Shown here: positions 13,440-19,822 of the stretch, in pieces
Position numbering within the stretch: the first letter of the stretch is position 1
How the letters are laid out: each line of letters opens with the position of its first letter
Source of the DNA: Candidatus Andersenbacteria bacterium RIFCSPHIGHO2_02_FULL_45_11
GTDB lineage: Bacteria; Patescibacteriota; Andersenbacteria; UBA10190
DNA: 25,275 bases
Assembly: GCA_001817055.1 (NCBI GenBank)
Contig: MHHP01000001.1
Coordinates: forward strand, 15,674 to 40,948
Reading direction: 5' to 3'
Notes under the pieces: generated by a model
What the model saw: only the letters and a program-made list of their open reading frames with translations
The model's database searches: none
Told to the model about the DNA's origin: nothing
Program-made: the position numbers and the translations under genes

Positions 13440-13611
13440 GGGTGAGAAAAGATTCACTACGCTCAAATAGAGCATTTCAAGGCCCTTCTCACCCGGGGTG
13501 GCGGACATTGGGCCAATCACTCGTGCTGAGCAAAAGTATCATAGTCCACCAAGATTGGAGAGTACACGACAGAGAACGTTCGTAATAAACAGATCAACAC
13601 AAGTACCCTCT
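13440..13611 (-). ncRNA. Array unit 9
   Basis: Stems: C 13440-13448/13486-13494, B 13500-13506/13544-13550, A 13557-13565/13603-13611. The C inner hairpin is GCTC-AAATA-GAGC, a covarying version of GTTC/GAAC. The spacer stem toward unit 10 is CTCTAAAA/TTTTAGAG, different in sequence but conserved as a pairing. Confidence 0.75.
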
Positions 13612-13649
13612 CTAAAACATTCCTTATACTTAGAAACATTTTAGAGAAG

Positions 13650-13732
13650 GGGTGAGATAGAGATAATATCTCACCCGATGGAGCAGACACGACATCATTC
13701 GATCCGAAAATCAAAATCACCTTCGTCCGCTC
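13650..13732 (-). ncRNA. Array unit 10, truncated, next to the IS110-like gene
   Basis: Only B and a shortened C are present. B is GAGCAGAC/GTCCGCTC (13681-13688/13725-13732) with inner hairpin TTCG-ATC-CGAA. C is GGGTGAGATA/TATCTCACCC (13650-13659/13667-13676), with a 7-nt loop and no variable arms. The A hairpin is missing; its place is taken by the end of the coding sequence, whose stop is at 13744-13746. Confidence 0.65.
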
Positions 13733-13743
13733 AAAGAACAACA

Positions 13744-15441
13744 CTATGCGGCTTCGCTTTGCCCAGAAGCAGCTTGGATTCCTCCACTCTGCTCCTTTTC
13801 AATACGCGACCACACTTTGAAGAGATGCTCCACGAACTTGGAAAGCGTTCTCCAGATGGCCATCTTGTGGATGTGCCCATCCGTATACCGCTTGCTATGC
13901 CTCCCCTTTAGCACGCCCACATCGGCAGGCAGACCAAGTTCGGCAAGCTCAGTTGGAAGGGGACCAACTATAGCAACTCCTTGCTTCTTGCACTGATCCC
14001 AGGGAACACCACACGTAGAGCATTCGACATTCGAATGCTTTTCGCGAAGAATCCCCTTCCACTTGAGCAACTCCTTGCCCCAATGAGAACCGGGTCGGCG
14101 GTTGAACTGATCTCCCAAGAGGTACAGCGCTTGCCGTACGTTAGGGTTCCAGTTTGCCACTTCACCAGCTCTCCGACGCGGAAACTTACCTTCTGCCGTG
14201 CAATGTACACCGCAGAATTTCTTGAACTTCCCCATGCCTTTCTGCATAGCTTTCACGCGGAGCAAGTGACGTTCATGATGACACGCGATTGCCTCCGTCA
14301 GCAGTTGCACCTCCATAGGCTTGACATTCTGCTGTTGCCAAGAACGGGTCATCTGCAAGATTTGGAACGGTGTTTTGCCGGCAGATCGGCCAGCAACATG
14401 CACCTTGTCTTCCTCCAACATTCCTTGCCGCTCCAAGTCCTGGCTTCGTTCGTAGAGTCTCTGCATCGCTTGAGGATCTGGCTCCACCCAAAATCGACGA
14501 ATGTCGCCAATGGGAGCAATGATTCCCGCAGTAATTCGTGGTCCGCAACCAGTAATCTTATCAAAGATTGCACCCCAAATTTCCAGGGTTTTTACTGCCT
14601 TTTCCATTTCCTTGTCACGACGAGCTTCTTCGGCAAGTAAACCTTGGTAGATCGCGTCGTTCGCTTTGATCTTATCGAACTCATCTTCAACGACACCTTC
14701 CGGAAAACGTCCTTCCTGAGTGAGAAAGATACTGCCTACGAGAGCCTGGAGCATACGCTGCTCACATCCGATACGTGCCTTCATTGCGTCCTGCCGAATA
14801 GCAAGCGCTTCTTTTACTCGAATGCCTGCACGATCTCGACGACGCAGCAGATAGAAGGAATTTTGGTTCTCTTCCACCAAACGAGCGAGCGTCAGATGAT
14901 CTTCATCTTTACTCACGTCTCCACGAAGCGCCAAGAGTGCGAATGGTGGGATGCGCCAAACAGTCGCGCCGATCTCTTCACCTTGGCGCGAGAGCGCCGC
15001 GGCAAATCGATCACCGGAACCACCGAGCACCATACCAACAACATCGCCCTTCTCAAGACCGTCGAATTTCGTTGGTACCTTCGTGAGAAGCTGAGCAACA
15101 GGCAAGCCCTTTGAATTGAGGATTCGCCGCAAGTGGTTTGGATTGAGACCATCCACCTTCTCCTCTTTTTTCAAAGTTCGCCATTTGCAATGATCGCGAC
15201 GAACACCGTCCGGAGCATTGTCCTTATGAAACCAGACAACCTCTTCTTCGGTGCTAGCGAGATCTCTCCACTCAACCGGAAACCGATGGAGAAGGAAGTC
15301 GAGTTCATGAGTCTCTGTTTCGAGATCATAAACTTGCACCCCCTCTCTCGTCTGAATTGCAACCGTTGTAGGCCGTGCTTCGCCTTCTTTGGTTGCCTTG
15401 CGACGATGCCGAATACCGATGAATCGATTTGCAAGAACCAT
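13744..15441 (-). CDS. IS110-like (DEDD / Transposase_20) protein with apparently degraded catalytic sites and a C-terminal zinc-finger-like insert
   Basis: The 565-residue protein follows the IS110 layout. It has an N-terminal RuvC-like domain (NRFIGIRHRR at residues 5-14, VVGMVLGGSGDRF near 134-146, SKDEDHLTLARL near 177-188), a long helical segment, and then a Transposase_20 domain (KITGCGPRITAGIIAPIGDI, 295-314, and FKKFCGVHC...VRQALYLLG, 406-443). By eye, the first Asp (GID in IS110) is Arg here, the Glu of motif 2 is missing, only one Asp of motif 3 aligns, and the SG of the catalytic serine region reads EG. CSTCGVPWDQC (474-484) may bind zinc. The ATG at 15441 has AGGAAGAGGTG upstream, a real Shine-Dalgarno sequence unlike its neighbours, and the gene looks more GC-rich, suggesting transfer. 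The RNA array follows 12 bp after its stop. A Nop-domain Tas-like protein is an alternative reading. Confidence 0.75.
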   Translation of the reverse strand: MVLANRFIGIRHRRKATKEGEARPTTVAIQTREGVQVYDLETETHELDFLLHRFPVEWRDLASTEEEVVWFHKDNAPDGVRRDHCKWRTLKKEEKVDGLNPNHLRRILNSKGLPVAQLLTKVPTKFDGLEKGDVVGMVLGGSGDRFAAALSRQGEEIGATVWRIPPFALLALRGDVSKDEDHLTLARLVEENQNSFYLLRRRDRAGIRVKEALAIRQDAMKARIGCEQRMLQALVGSIFLTQEGRFPEGVVEDEFDKIKANDAIYQGLLAEEARRDKEMEKAVKTLEIWGAIFDKITGCGPRITAGIIAPIGDIRRFWVEPDPQAMQRLYERSQDLERQGMLEEDKVHVAGRSAGKTPFQILQMTRSWQQQNVKPMEVQLLTEAIACHHERHLLRVKAMQKGMGKFKKFCGVHCTAEGKFPRRRAGEVANWNPNVRQALYLLGDQFNRRPGSHWGKELLKWKGILREKHSNVECSTCGVPWDQCKKQGVAIVGPLPTELAELGLPADVGVLKGRHSKRYTDGHIHKMAIWRTLSKFVEHLFKVWSRIEKEQSGGIQAASGQSEAA

Positions 15442-15476
15442 GAGAACACCTCTTCCTAAATTGGAAACAACAGGGG

Positions 15477-15530
15477 TTGAGCACAAAAAGGAATACGTTG
15501 CAAAAGCAACACCTTTCCAAACGTGCTCAA
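15477..15530 (-). ncRNA. Array-type hairpin in the leader of the IS110-like gene
   Basis: A perfect 8-bp outer stem, TTGAGCAC/GTGCTCAA, encloses two 12-nt arms and an inner hairpin GTTGC-AAAA-GCAAC. Total length is 54 nt, the same as hairpins in the array, but with a different outer stem. The arms are partly complementary (AAAGG with CCTTT). It lies between the promoter and the start codon. It could be a bridge-RNA-like element or an autoregulatory binding site. Confidence 0.65.
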
Positions 15531-15557
15531 TTCACAGCGAAAATGCCGTGACCTAAT

Positions 15558-15587
15558 TCAATAGCACAATCAGAAGTATCCTGTCAA
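15558..15587 (-). promoter_or_regulatory. Candidate promoter of the IS110-like gene and array
   Basis: On the minus strand TTGACA (15582-15587) is 18 bp from TATTGA (15558-15563). Transcription would begin near 15551 and include the leader hairpin, the gene and, unless stopped, the array. Confidence 0.5.
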
Positions 15588-15603
15588 CCCCCTATTTCGC
15601 ACT

Positions 15604-16050
15604 TTACTGCAAGTCTGGTGCCAGGTCGCCTTTGATGGGTTCGAAGTGGATTCGGGGAGGTTTTGGTGGAAGTGGATAGCTCGGTGTAGTTTCAACCTCT
15701 ATACCCTCGGTTTCTTCAATTAATTCCTCAATTTCATCTTGCGATTCAAGCTGCTCTGAACTTGCGGCAAGGGCAATGTCGCGGTTAATACGTTCAATAA
15801 CATCATCGCCAAGCGAAGAGTCAACATGCTTACGTAGTGCCTTTGCAATAGAATCTGCTTGCGGAAATACCAATTGTTGCTGCTTACCCTCGGCTTGCCG
15901 AAGAGCCTGTTCGTCTTCTAACGCGTCTTTGGAAGCTAGTACAAACGCTCTGCCTTCATCATCCATAAACGTAAACTTTCCGCCAAGCTGCTGCAGTACA
16001 TCTAAAATAGGGGCCAGTGCTTCTTTGAGTGGTTTTTGTTCGTGTTGCAT
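15604..16050 (-). CDS. Hypothetical acidic protein, 148 residues
   Basis: I do not recognise this protein. The start is taken at MQHEQKPLKEALAPILDVL (16050), preceded by TCT like other native genes; a start five codons upstream is possible. Residues 1-60 look like a small folded domain (LGGKFTFMDDEGRAFVLASKD). The middle is helical, a run of Glu (DEIEELIEETEGIEVE) follows at about 108-123, and the end is Pro-rich. There is no signal peptide or membrane segment. It is about 40 bp from the HicA-like gene and shares its direction, and it ends just before the promoter of the IS110-like gene. Confidence 0.65.
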   Translation of the reverse strand: MQHEQKPLKEALAPILDVLQQLGGKFTFMDDEGRAFVLASKDALEDEQALRQAEGKQQQLVFPQADSIAKALRKHVDSSLGDDVIERINRDIALAASSEQLESQDEIEELIEETEGIEVETTPSYPLPPKPPRIHFEPIKGDLAPDLQ

Positions 16051-16089
16051 AGATTGACTATACACTAGCTACTCCCCAATATTCAATAC

Positions 16090-16329
16090 CTAGTATTTCC
16101 TCATGATTTCTGTGGCATCGTAGCCTAGTTCTTCCGCCTGTTTTAATTTATTTTTCAGCACGAGCTTGTATACATTACCCTGCAATGTAATAAACTTCTT
16201 ACTCTTTGGATCAATGAGTTTATAGTGTCCGCCCTTGCCACCAGATACGCTGACGATAAACCCCACTTTTTCGAATGCTTTTGCTAATCGTTTTTGAGAA
16301 ACATCAGAAGGCAAGCTACGTGGTAGCAT
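16090..16329 (-). CDS. hicA: HicA-like mRNA interferase toxin
   Basis: The 79-residue product is the right size for HicA, a dsRBD-like ribonuclease. It has the family pattern: KRLAKAFEKVGFIVSVSGGKGGHYKLI (with the presumed catalytic His in GGHYKL), then a strand-like KFITLQGN and a C-terminal helix. Its start overlaps the end of the HicB-like gene by 14 bp, the coupling expected of a toxin-antitoxin pair. It ends YDATEIMRKY. Identification rests on size, motif and partner rather than on a database match. Confidence 0.7.
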   Translation of the reverse strand: MLPRSLPSDVSQKRLAKAFEKVGFIVSVSGGKGGHYKLIDPKSKKFITLQGNVYKLVLKNKLKQAEELGYDATEIMRKY

Positions 16330-16669
16330 AGATTTTCTTGCTTGCCGATGCAGTACTCTGCTCTGTTAACGACGGATTAAATGTAATTAGATCAGAGTTG
16401 CAATATCGAACCGGAACTTCAAACGCAGTAAAGATTGCATCTTTTAGCTGCTCTTCAAGCTCCCCTATATTTTTACCAGTAGCCGAAATATGGCCACGCG
16501 GATAATCAACAGACTCTGCGTAAAAATACTTTTCATCCCCATCATGAACAAACTGAATACTAAAATTCAGCCCTCGATGCCGAAGCTCCAAAAGAAGATC
16601 GCTAATCTTCTCCTGCGCTTGCGAGGAACTCGCAAAATACGATTGTAATCGTTGAATAATTGGGTTCAT
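16316..16669 (-). CDS. hicB: HicB-like antitoxin
   Basis: The 117-residue product carries the HicB partial RNase H-like pattern: YFYAESVDYPRGHISATGKN followed by IGELEEQLKDAIFTAFEVP, matching the typical A-E-P-x-x-x-G-x-x-T-x-G-x-T-x-x-E-A layout. An N-terminal segment of about 35 residues could be the DNA-binding or dimer part, and I cannot identify a clear HTH. It precedes and overlaps the HicA-like gene on the same strand. The gene order, antitoxin first, is less common for HicAB. The pair lies between fusA and the array locus. Confidence 0.65.
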   Translation of the reverse strand: MNPIIQRLQSYFASSSQAQEKISDLLLELRHRGLNFSIQFVHDGDEKYFYAESVDYPRGHISATGKNIGELEEQLKDAIFTAFEVPVRYCNSDLITFNPSLTEQSTASASKKIYATT

Positions 16670-16740
16670 ATAGATATTGACATAGTAGCAATACCATTGC
16701 TTCTAGTCAATATACACAGTATACCACGCCTCCAGCAAGC

Positions 16741-18834
16741 CTATTTCTTCGCAGCGGTTCCGACGATTTCTTCTTGAACGTTGCGAGGTACTTCTTGGTA
16801 GTGGTCAAAATGCATGCTGTAGTTTGCACGGCCTTGGCTCATGGAGCGCACTACTGTTGCATACCCAAACATTTCCCCAAGAGGCACCGTAGCATCAATA
16901 ACTTTTAAGTTAAGACGATCATTGATAGAAACGATTTGTCCTCGGCGAGAGTTTAAGTCGCCCACCACGTCGCCCATATAGTTTTCAGGGGTGATAACTT
17001 CTACTTTCATGATTGGCTCCAGCAATACCGGATCTGCCATACGGAATCCATCCTTAAACGCCATGGCACCCGCAATCTTAAATGCGATTTCAGAGGAGTC
17101 TACATCATGGTAGCTTCCATCAAACGCGGTAGCTTTGATATCCACAACGGGAAACCCTGCGAGCACGCCGTTCTTAGATGCTTCTTCCACACCTTTTCCG
17201 ATTGCGGGAATATATTCTTGCGGAATAACACCACCCTTTATTTCTGCAACATATTCCACACCGGCTCCACGATCTTGCGGCTCGAGACGAAGCCATACAT
17301 GGCCATACTGTCCTCGGCCTCCACTTTGCTTAATGTATTTTCCTTCCACTTCAACAGTTTTTCGAATCGTTTCTTTATATGCTACCTGTGGCTTTCCAAC
17401 ATTCACTTCAACTCCGAATTCGCGCTTCATACGGTCTACGATAATTTCCAAATGCAATTCTCCCATACCCTGCATAATAGTTTGCGCAGTTTCCGGATCG
17501 GTGTGTACATGCAGCGTTGGGTCTTCTCCTAAAAGTGCCTTCAATGCCATACCCATCTTTTCTTGATCTTGTTTCGATTTTGGTTCAACGGCAATAGAGA
17601 TAACAGGGTCTTGGCCGATTATACGCTCAAGCAGAATTGGATGCGCTTCATCACACAAAGTATCTCCTGTTGTAGTTGCCTTCATACCTACTAAAGCTCC
17701 GATGTTTCCGGCAGTAATTTCTGTTACTTCTTCTCGTTCGTTCGCATGCATACGGAGAATACGGCTAATACGTTCACGCTTACCGTTAGATGCGTTCAGT
17801 ACATATGATCCGCTCGTGAGTGTTCCGGAATATACGCGAAAGAATGTAAGCTGGCCTACGTATGGATCTGTAGCAATTTTAAACGCAAGTGCAGCAAACG
17901 GTTCGCTTGCAAGCGGCTTTCTGCTTAACACTTTTTCTGCATTATCAACATCAATACCCTCTACTGCTGGCACGTCTACGGGAGATGGCAGGTAGTCTAC
18001 AACCGCATCAAGCATTCGTTGCACACCTTTGTTCTTAAGCGCCGTTCCGCACAAGATTGGAACAATCTTGCCTGCAATCACACCCTTGCGCAGTGCCGCG
18101 TTTAATTCATCTAAAGATATATCTTCAGCATTCAAATACTTTTCAGTAAGCGCATCATCAAGACCAGCGATTTTTTCTACCATTTCGGCACGTCGGGTTT
18201 TTGCCTCTTCCACTAACTCAGCAGGAATATCTCGCTTCTCAATCTGGATTCCCATTTCACCTTCAAAATACCAAGCTTTTTCTGTCAGTAAATCAATAAT
18301 ACCGCCAAAATTTTCCTCTGTTCCAATTGGAAGTGTTAATACAACCGTATCTTTTGTAAGCCGTTCATGGATAGAATCAAGTACCTTCCAAAAATCAGCG
18401 CCCGTGCGATCGAGTTTATTCACGAAACACATGCGAGGCACTTTATGCACATCTGCTTGGCGCCACACCGTTTCGCTCTGAGGCTCGACACCGGCAACAC
18501 CATCGAATACCACTACAGCACCATCTAACACGCGCAAGCTTCGCTCTACTTCAACGGTAAAATCTACGTGGCCAGGAGTATCGATCAAATTTAAGCGATG
18601 CTCGCGCCAAAATGCAGTAGTAGTAGCAGAGGTAATAGTAATACCACGCTCACGCTCCTGCTCCATCCAATCCATGACGGTTGCGCCTTCATGCACTTCA
18701 CCAATCTTGTGCGTTAATCCGGTGTAAAACAATACGCGCTCGGAAACAGTAGTCTTACCAGCGTCAATGTGCGCGATAATGCCGAAGTTTCGGATTTTAT
18801 CAATAGAAACCTGGGGAAATTGCTTGGATTCCAT
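16741..18834 (-). CDS. fusA: Elongation factor G
   Basis: EF-G drives translocation using GTP. The 697 residues are full length: G1 AHIDAGKTT, G3 DTPGHVDFTVEVERSLRVLDG, G4 NKLDRTGA, the domain IV segment GGRGQYGHVWLRLEP and the C-terminal GYATVVRSMSQGRANYSMHF. It follows rpsG by 12 bp as in the str operon. The next genes downstream are the HicBA-like pair rather than tuf. No Shine-Dalgarno sequence precedes the ATG. Confidence 0.98.
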   Translation of the reverse strand: MESKQFPQVSIDKIRNFGIIAHIDAGKTTVSERVLFYTGLTHKIGEVHEGATVMDWMEQERERGITITSATTTAFWREHRLNLIDTPGHVDFTVEVERSLRVLDGAVVVFDGVAGVEPQSETVWRQADVHKVPRMCFVNKLDRTGADFWKVLDSIHERLTKDTVVLTLPIGTEENFGGIIDLLTEKAWYFEGEMGIQIEKRDIPAELVEEAKTRRAEMVEKIAGLDDALTEKYLNAEDISLDELNAALRKGVIAGKIVPILCGTALKNKGVQRMLDAVVDYLPSPVDVPAVEGIDVDNAEKVLSRKPLASEPFAALAFKIATDPYVGQLTFFRVYSGTLTSGSYVLNASNGKRERISRILRMHANEREEVTEITAGNIGALVGMKATTTGDTLCDEAHPILLERIIGQDPVISIAVEPKSKQDQEKMGMALKALLGEDPTLHVHTDPETAQTIMQGMGELHLEIIVDRMKREFGVEVNVGKPQVAYKETIRKTVEVEGKYIKQSGGRGQYGHVWLRLEPQDRGAGVEYVAEIKGGVIPQEYIPAIGKGVEEASKNGVLAGFPVVDIKATAFDGSYHDVDSSEIAFKIAGAMAFKDGFRMADPVLLEPIMKVEVITPENYMGDVVGDLNSRRGQIVSINDRLNLKVIDATVPLGEMFGYATVVRSMSQGRANYSMHFDHYQEVPRNVQEEIVGTAAKK

Positions 18835-18846
18835 ACAAGAGCAGCG

Positions 18847-19323
18847 TTAGCGAGCGAAGTGAGAGAATGCACGGTTAGCCTCTGCCATACGATGCATGTC
18901 TTCACGCTTTTTCATGGCGCCACCTGTTTTTTGGGACGCATCAATAAGTTCAGCTGCCAATTTTTCTGCCATGCTCTTTCCACCTCGTGCACGGGTTGCA
19001 TCTCGAAGCCATCGCATAGAAAGGGTGTCGCGGCGTGCTGGGCGCACTTCTTGTGCAATCTGGTAGTTAGCGCCACCTACACGGCGAGCTTTAACCTCCA
19101 ATACAGGAGCAACGTTCTTCAGCGCAGCATCAAATACCATAAGCGGGTCATTCTTTGTTTCTTGGGAAATCTTTTCTAGCGCATCATACACAACTCGCTG
19201 CGCAGTGCTTTTCTTCCCGTCATACATTAAGTAGTTGATGAACTTGGACAACGCAAGATTTCCGAATTTTGGATCCGGCTTTATGTACTTCTTATTCTTA
19301 TATACTCGTTTCTTTCGTGGCAT
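18847..19323 (-). CDS. rpsG: 30S ribosomal protein S7
   Basis: S7 is a primary binding protein of the 16S 3' domain. The 158 residues contain KFINYLMYDGKKSTAQRVVYDALE, then LEVKARRVGGANYQIAQEVRP, RWLRDATRARGGKSMAEKLAAEL and KREDMHRMAEANRAFSHFAR, all typical of the family. It lies 37 bp after rpsL and 12 bp before fusA. Length is normal. Confidence 0.97.
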   Translation of the reverse strand: MPRKKRVYKNKKYIKPDPKFGNLALSKFINYLMYDGKKSTAQRVVYDALEKISQETKNDPLMVFDAALKNVAPVLEVKARRVGGANYQIAQEVRPARRDTLSMRWLRDATRARGGKSMAEKLAAELIDASQKTGGAMKKREDMHRMAEANRAFSHFAR

Positions 19324-19337
19324 AAATAGTGGTAATA

Positions 19338-19363
19338 GTCTAAAAGCTAACAGCTATAAGCTA
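19338..19363. repeat. AGCTA-rich repeat at the rpsL 3' end
   Basis: This shares GTCTAAAAGCT and AACAGCTATAAGCTA with the copy at 9043-9075. It runs from the rpsL-rpsG gap into the rpsL stop codon. Confidence 0.6.
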
Positions 19364-19786
19364 CTCGCTAACCTTCGGTTTCTTTGCTCCGTATCGGCTG
19401 CGTCCTCGGCGTCGCGCTTCTACCCCAACGGTATCTAGTACTCCTCGTACTACTTGGTATCGTACGCCCGGCAAGTCTTTTCTTCGTCCTCCACGGATCA
19501 TAACGATGGAATGCTCTTGCAGATTATGACCTTCGCCTGGAATAAAGGCAGTAACTTCCATTCCGTTCGACAAGCGAACGCGGGCAACTTTTCGAAGTGC
19601 GGAGTTTGGCTTCTTCGGAGTCATCGTCTTTACCTGTAAACATACCCCACGCTTAAACGGAGTTCCCTTAGGAAACTTTACAGGCCTGTCGGTTAAGACG
19701 TTAAAACCCCGAAGCAGTGCTGGTGCTTTGGATTTCTTGAGTTTGCGTTCTCTGCGTTTTCGAACTAATTGATTTATTGTCGGCAC
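19361..19786 (-). CDS. rpsL: 30S ribosomal protein S12
   Basis: S12 controls decoding accuracy. The 141-residue product has LVRKRRERK, the TPKKPNSALRKVARVRLSNG loop with the conserved Lys linked to streptomycin sensitivity, and GEGHNLQEHSIVMIRGGRRKDLPGVRYQVVRG. The start is a GTG at 19786. A TATACT box lies 8 bp upstream, so the mRNA would be leaderless or nearly so. It is the first gene of the str cluster. Confidence 0.97.
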   Translation of the reverse strand: MPTINQLVRKRRERKLKKSKAPALLRGFNVLTDRPVKFPKGTPFKRGVCLQVKTMTPKKPNSALRKVARVRLSNGMEVTAFIPGEGHNLQEHSIVMIRGGRRKDLPGVRYQVVRGVLDTVGVEARRRGRSRYGAKKPKVSE

Positions 19787-19794
19787 AGATTTTT

Positions 19795-19822
19795 AGTATA
19801 TGGAAGAAGGAAAAAAAGTCAA
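19795..19822 (-). promoter_or_regulatory. Promoter of the rpsL-rpsG-fusA operon
   Basis: On the minus strand TTGACT (19817-19822) and TATACT (19795-19800) are 16 bp apart. The predicted start is within about 3 bases of the rpsL GTG. The -35 box overlaps the last codons of the upstream M50 protease gene. Confidence 0.7.

Larger units (their letters stand above)
11801..13732 (-). repeat. Array of nine three-hairpin RNA units (units 2-10) downstream of the IS110-like gene
   Basis: Eight complete units of 171-176 bp and one truncated unit (next to the gene) run head to tail. Every complete unit has the stems A (GGAGAGTAC/GTACTCTCC), B (GGCGGAC/GTCCGCC) and C (GGGTGAGAA/TTCTCACCC) with linkers of 5-7 nt. 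The variable arms differ from unit to unit except in a duplicated pair. Units are separated by 37-38 nt forming another stem, such as CCTCACAA/TTGTGAGG, or by 63-114 nt where a REP-like palindrome sits at its tip. The first base on the RNA strand is 12 bp after the recombinase-like stop codon; the last unit ends in TCTTTTTT on the minus strand. No significant ORF is credible inside. Confidence 0.85.

Noticed and set aside
11801..13732. Classical CRISPR array
   Set aside because: Repeats are not exact 23-47 bp direct repeats with uniform spacers. Conservation is of stems in groups of three, and there is no cas gene in the window.
11801..13732. Integron attC cassette array
   Set aside because: The hairpins come in regular triplets of constant spacing with no genes between them, no integrase is present, and no consistent attC core sites were seen.
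13744..15486. Simple active IS110 insertion sequence
   Set aside because: Catalytic residues appear missing, no element ends or duplicated target were seen, and the attached RNA array has no counterpart in known IS110 elements.
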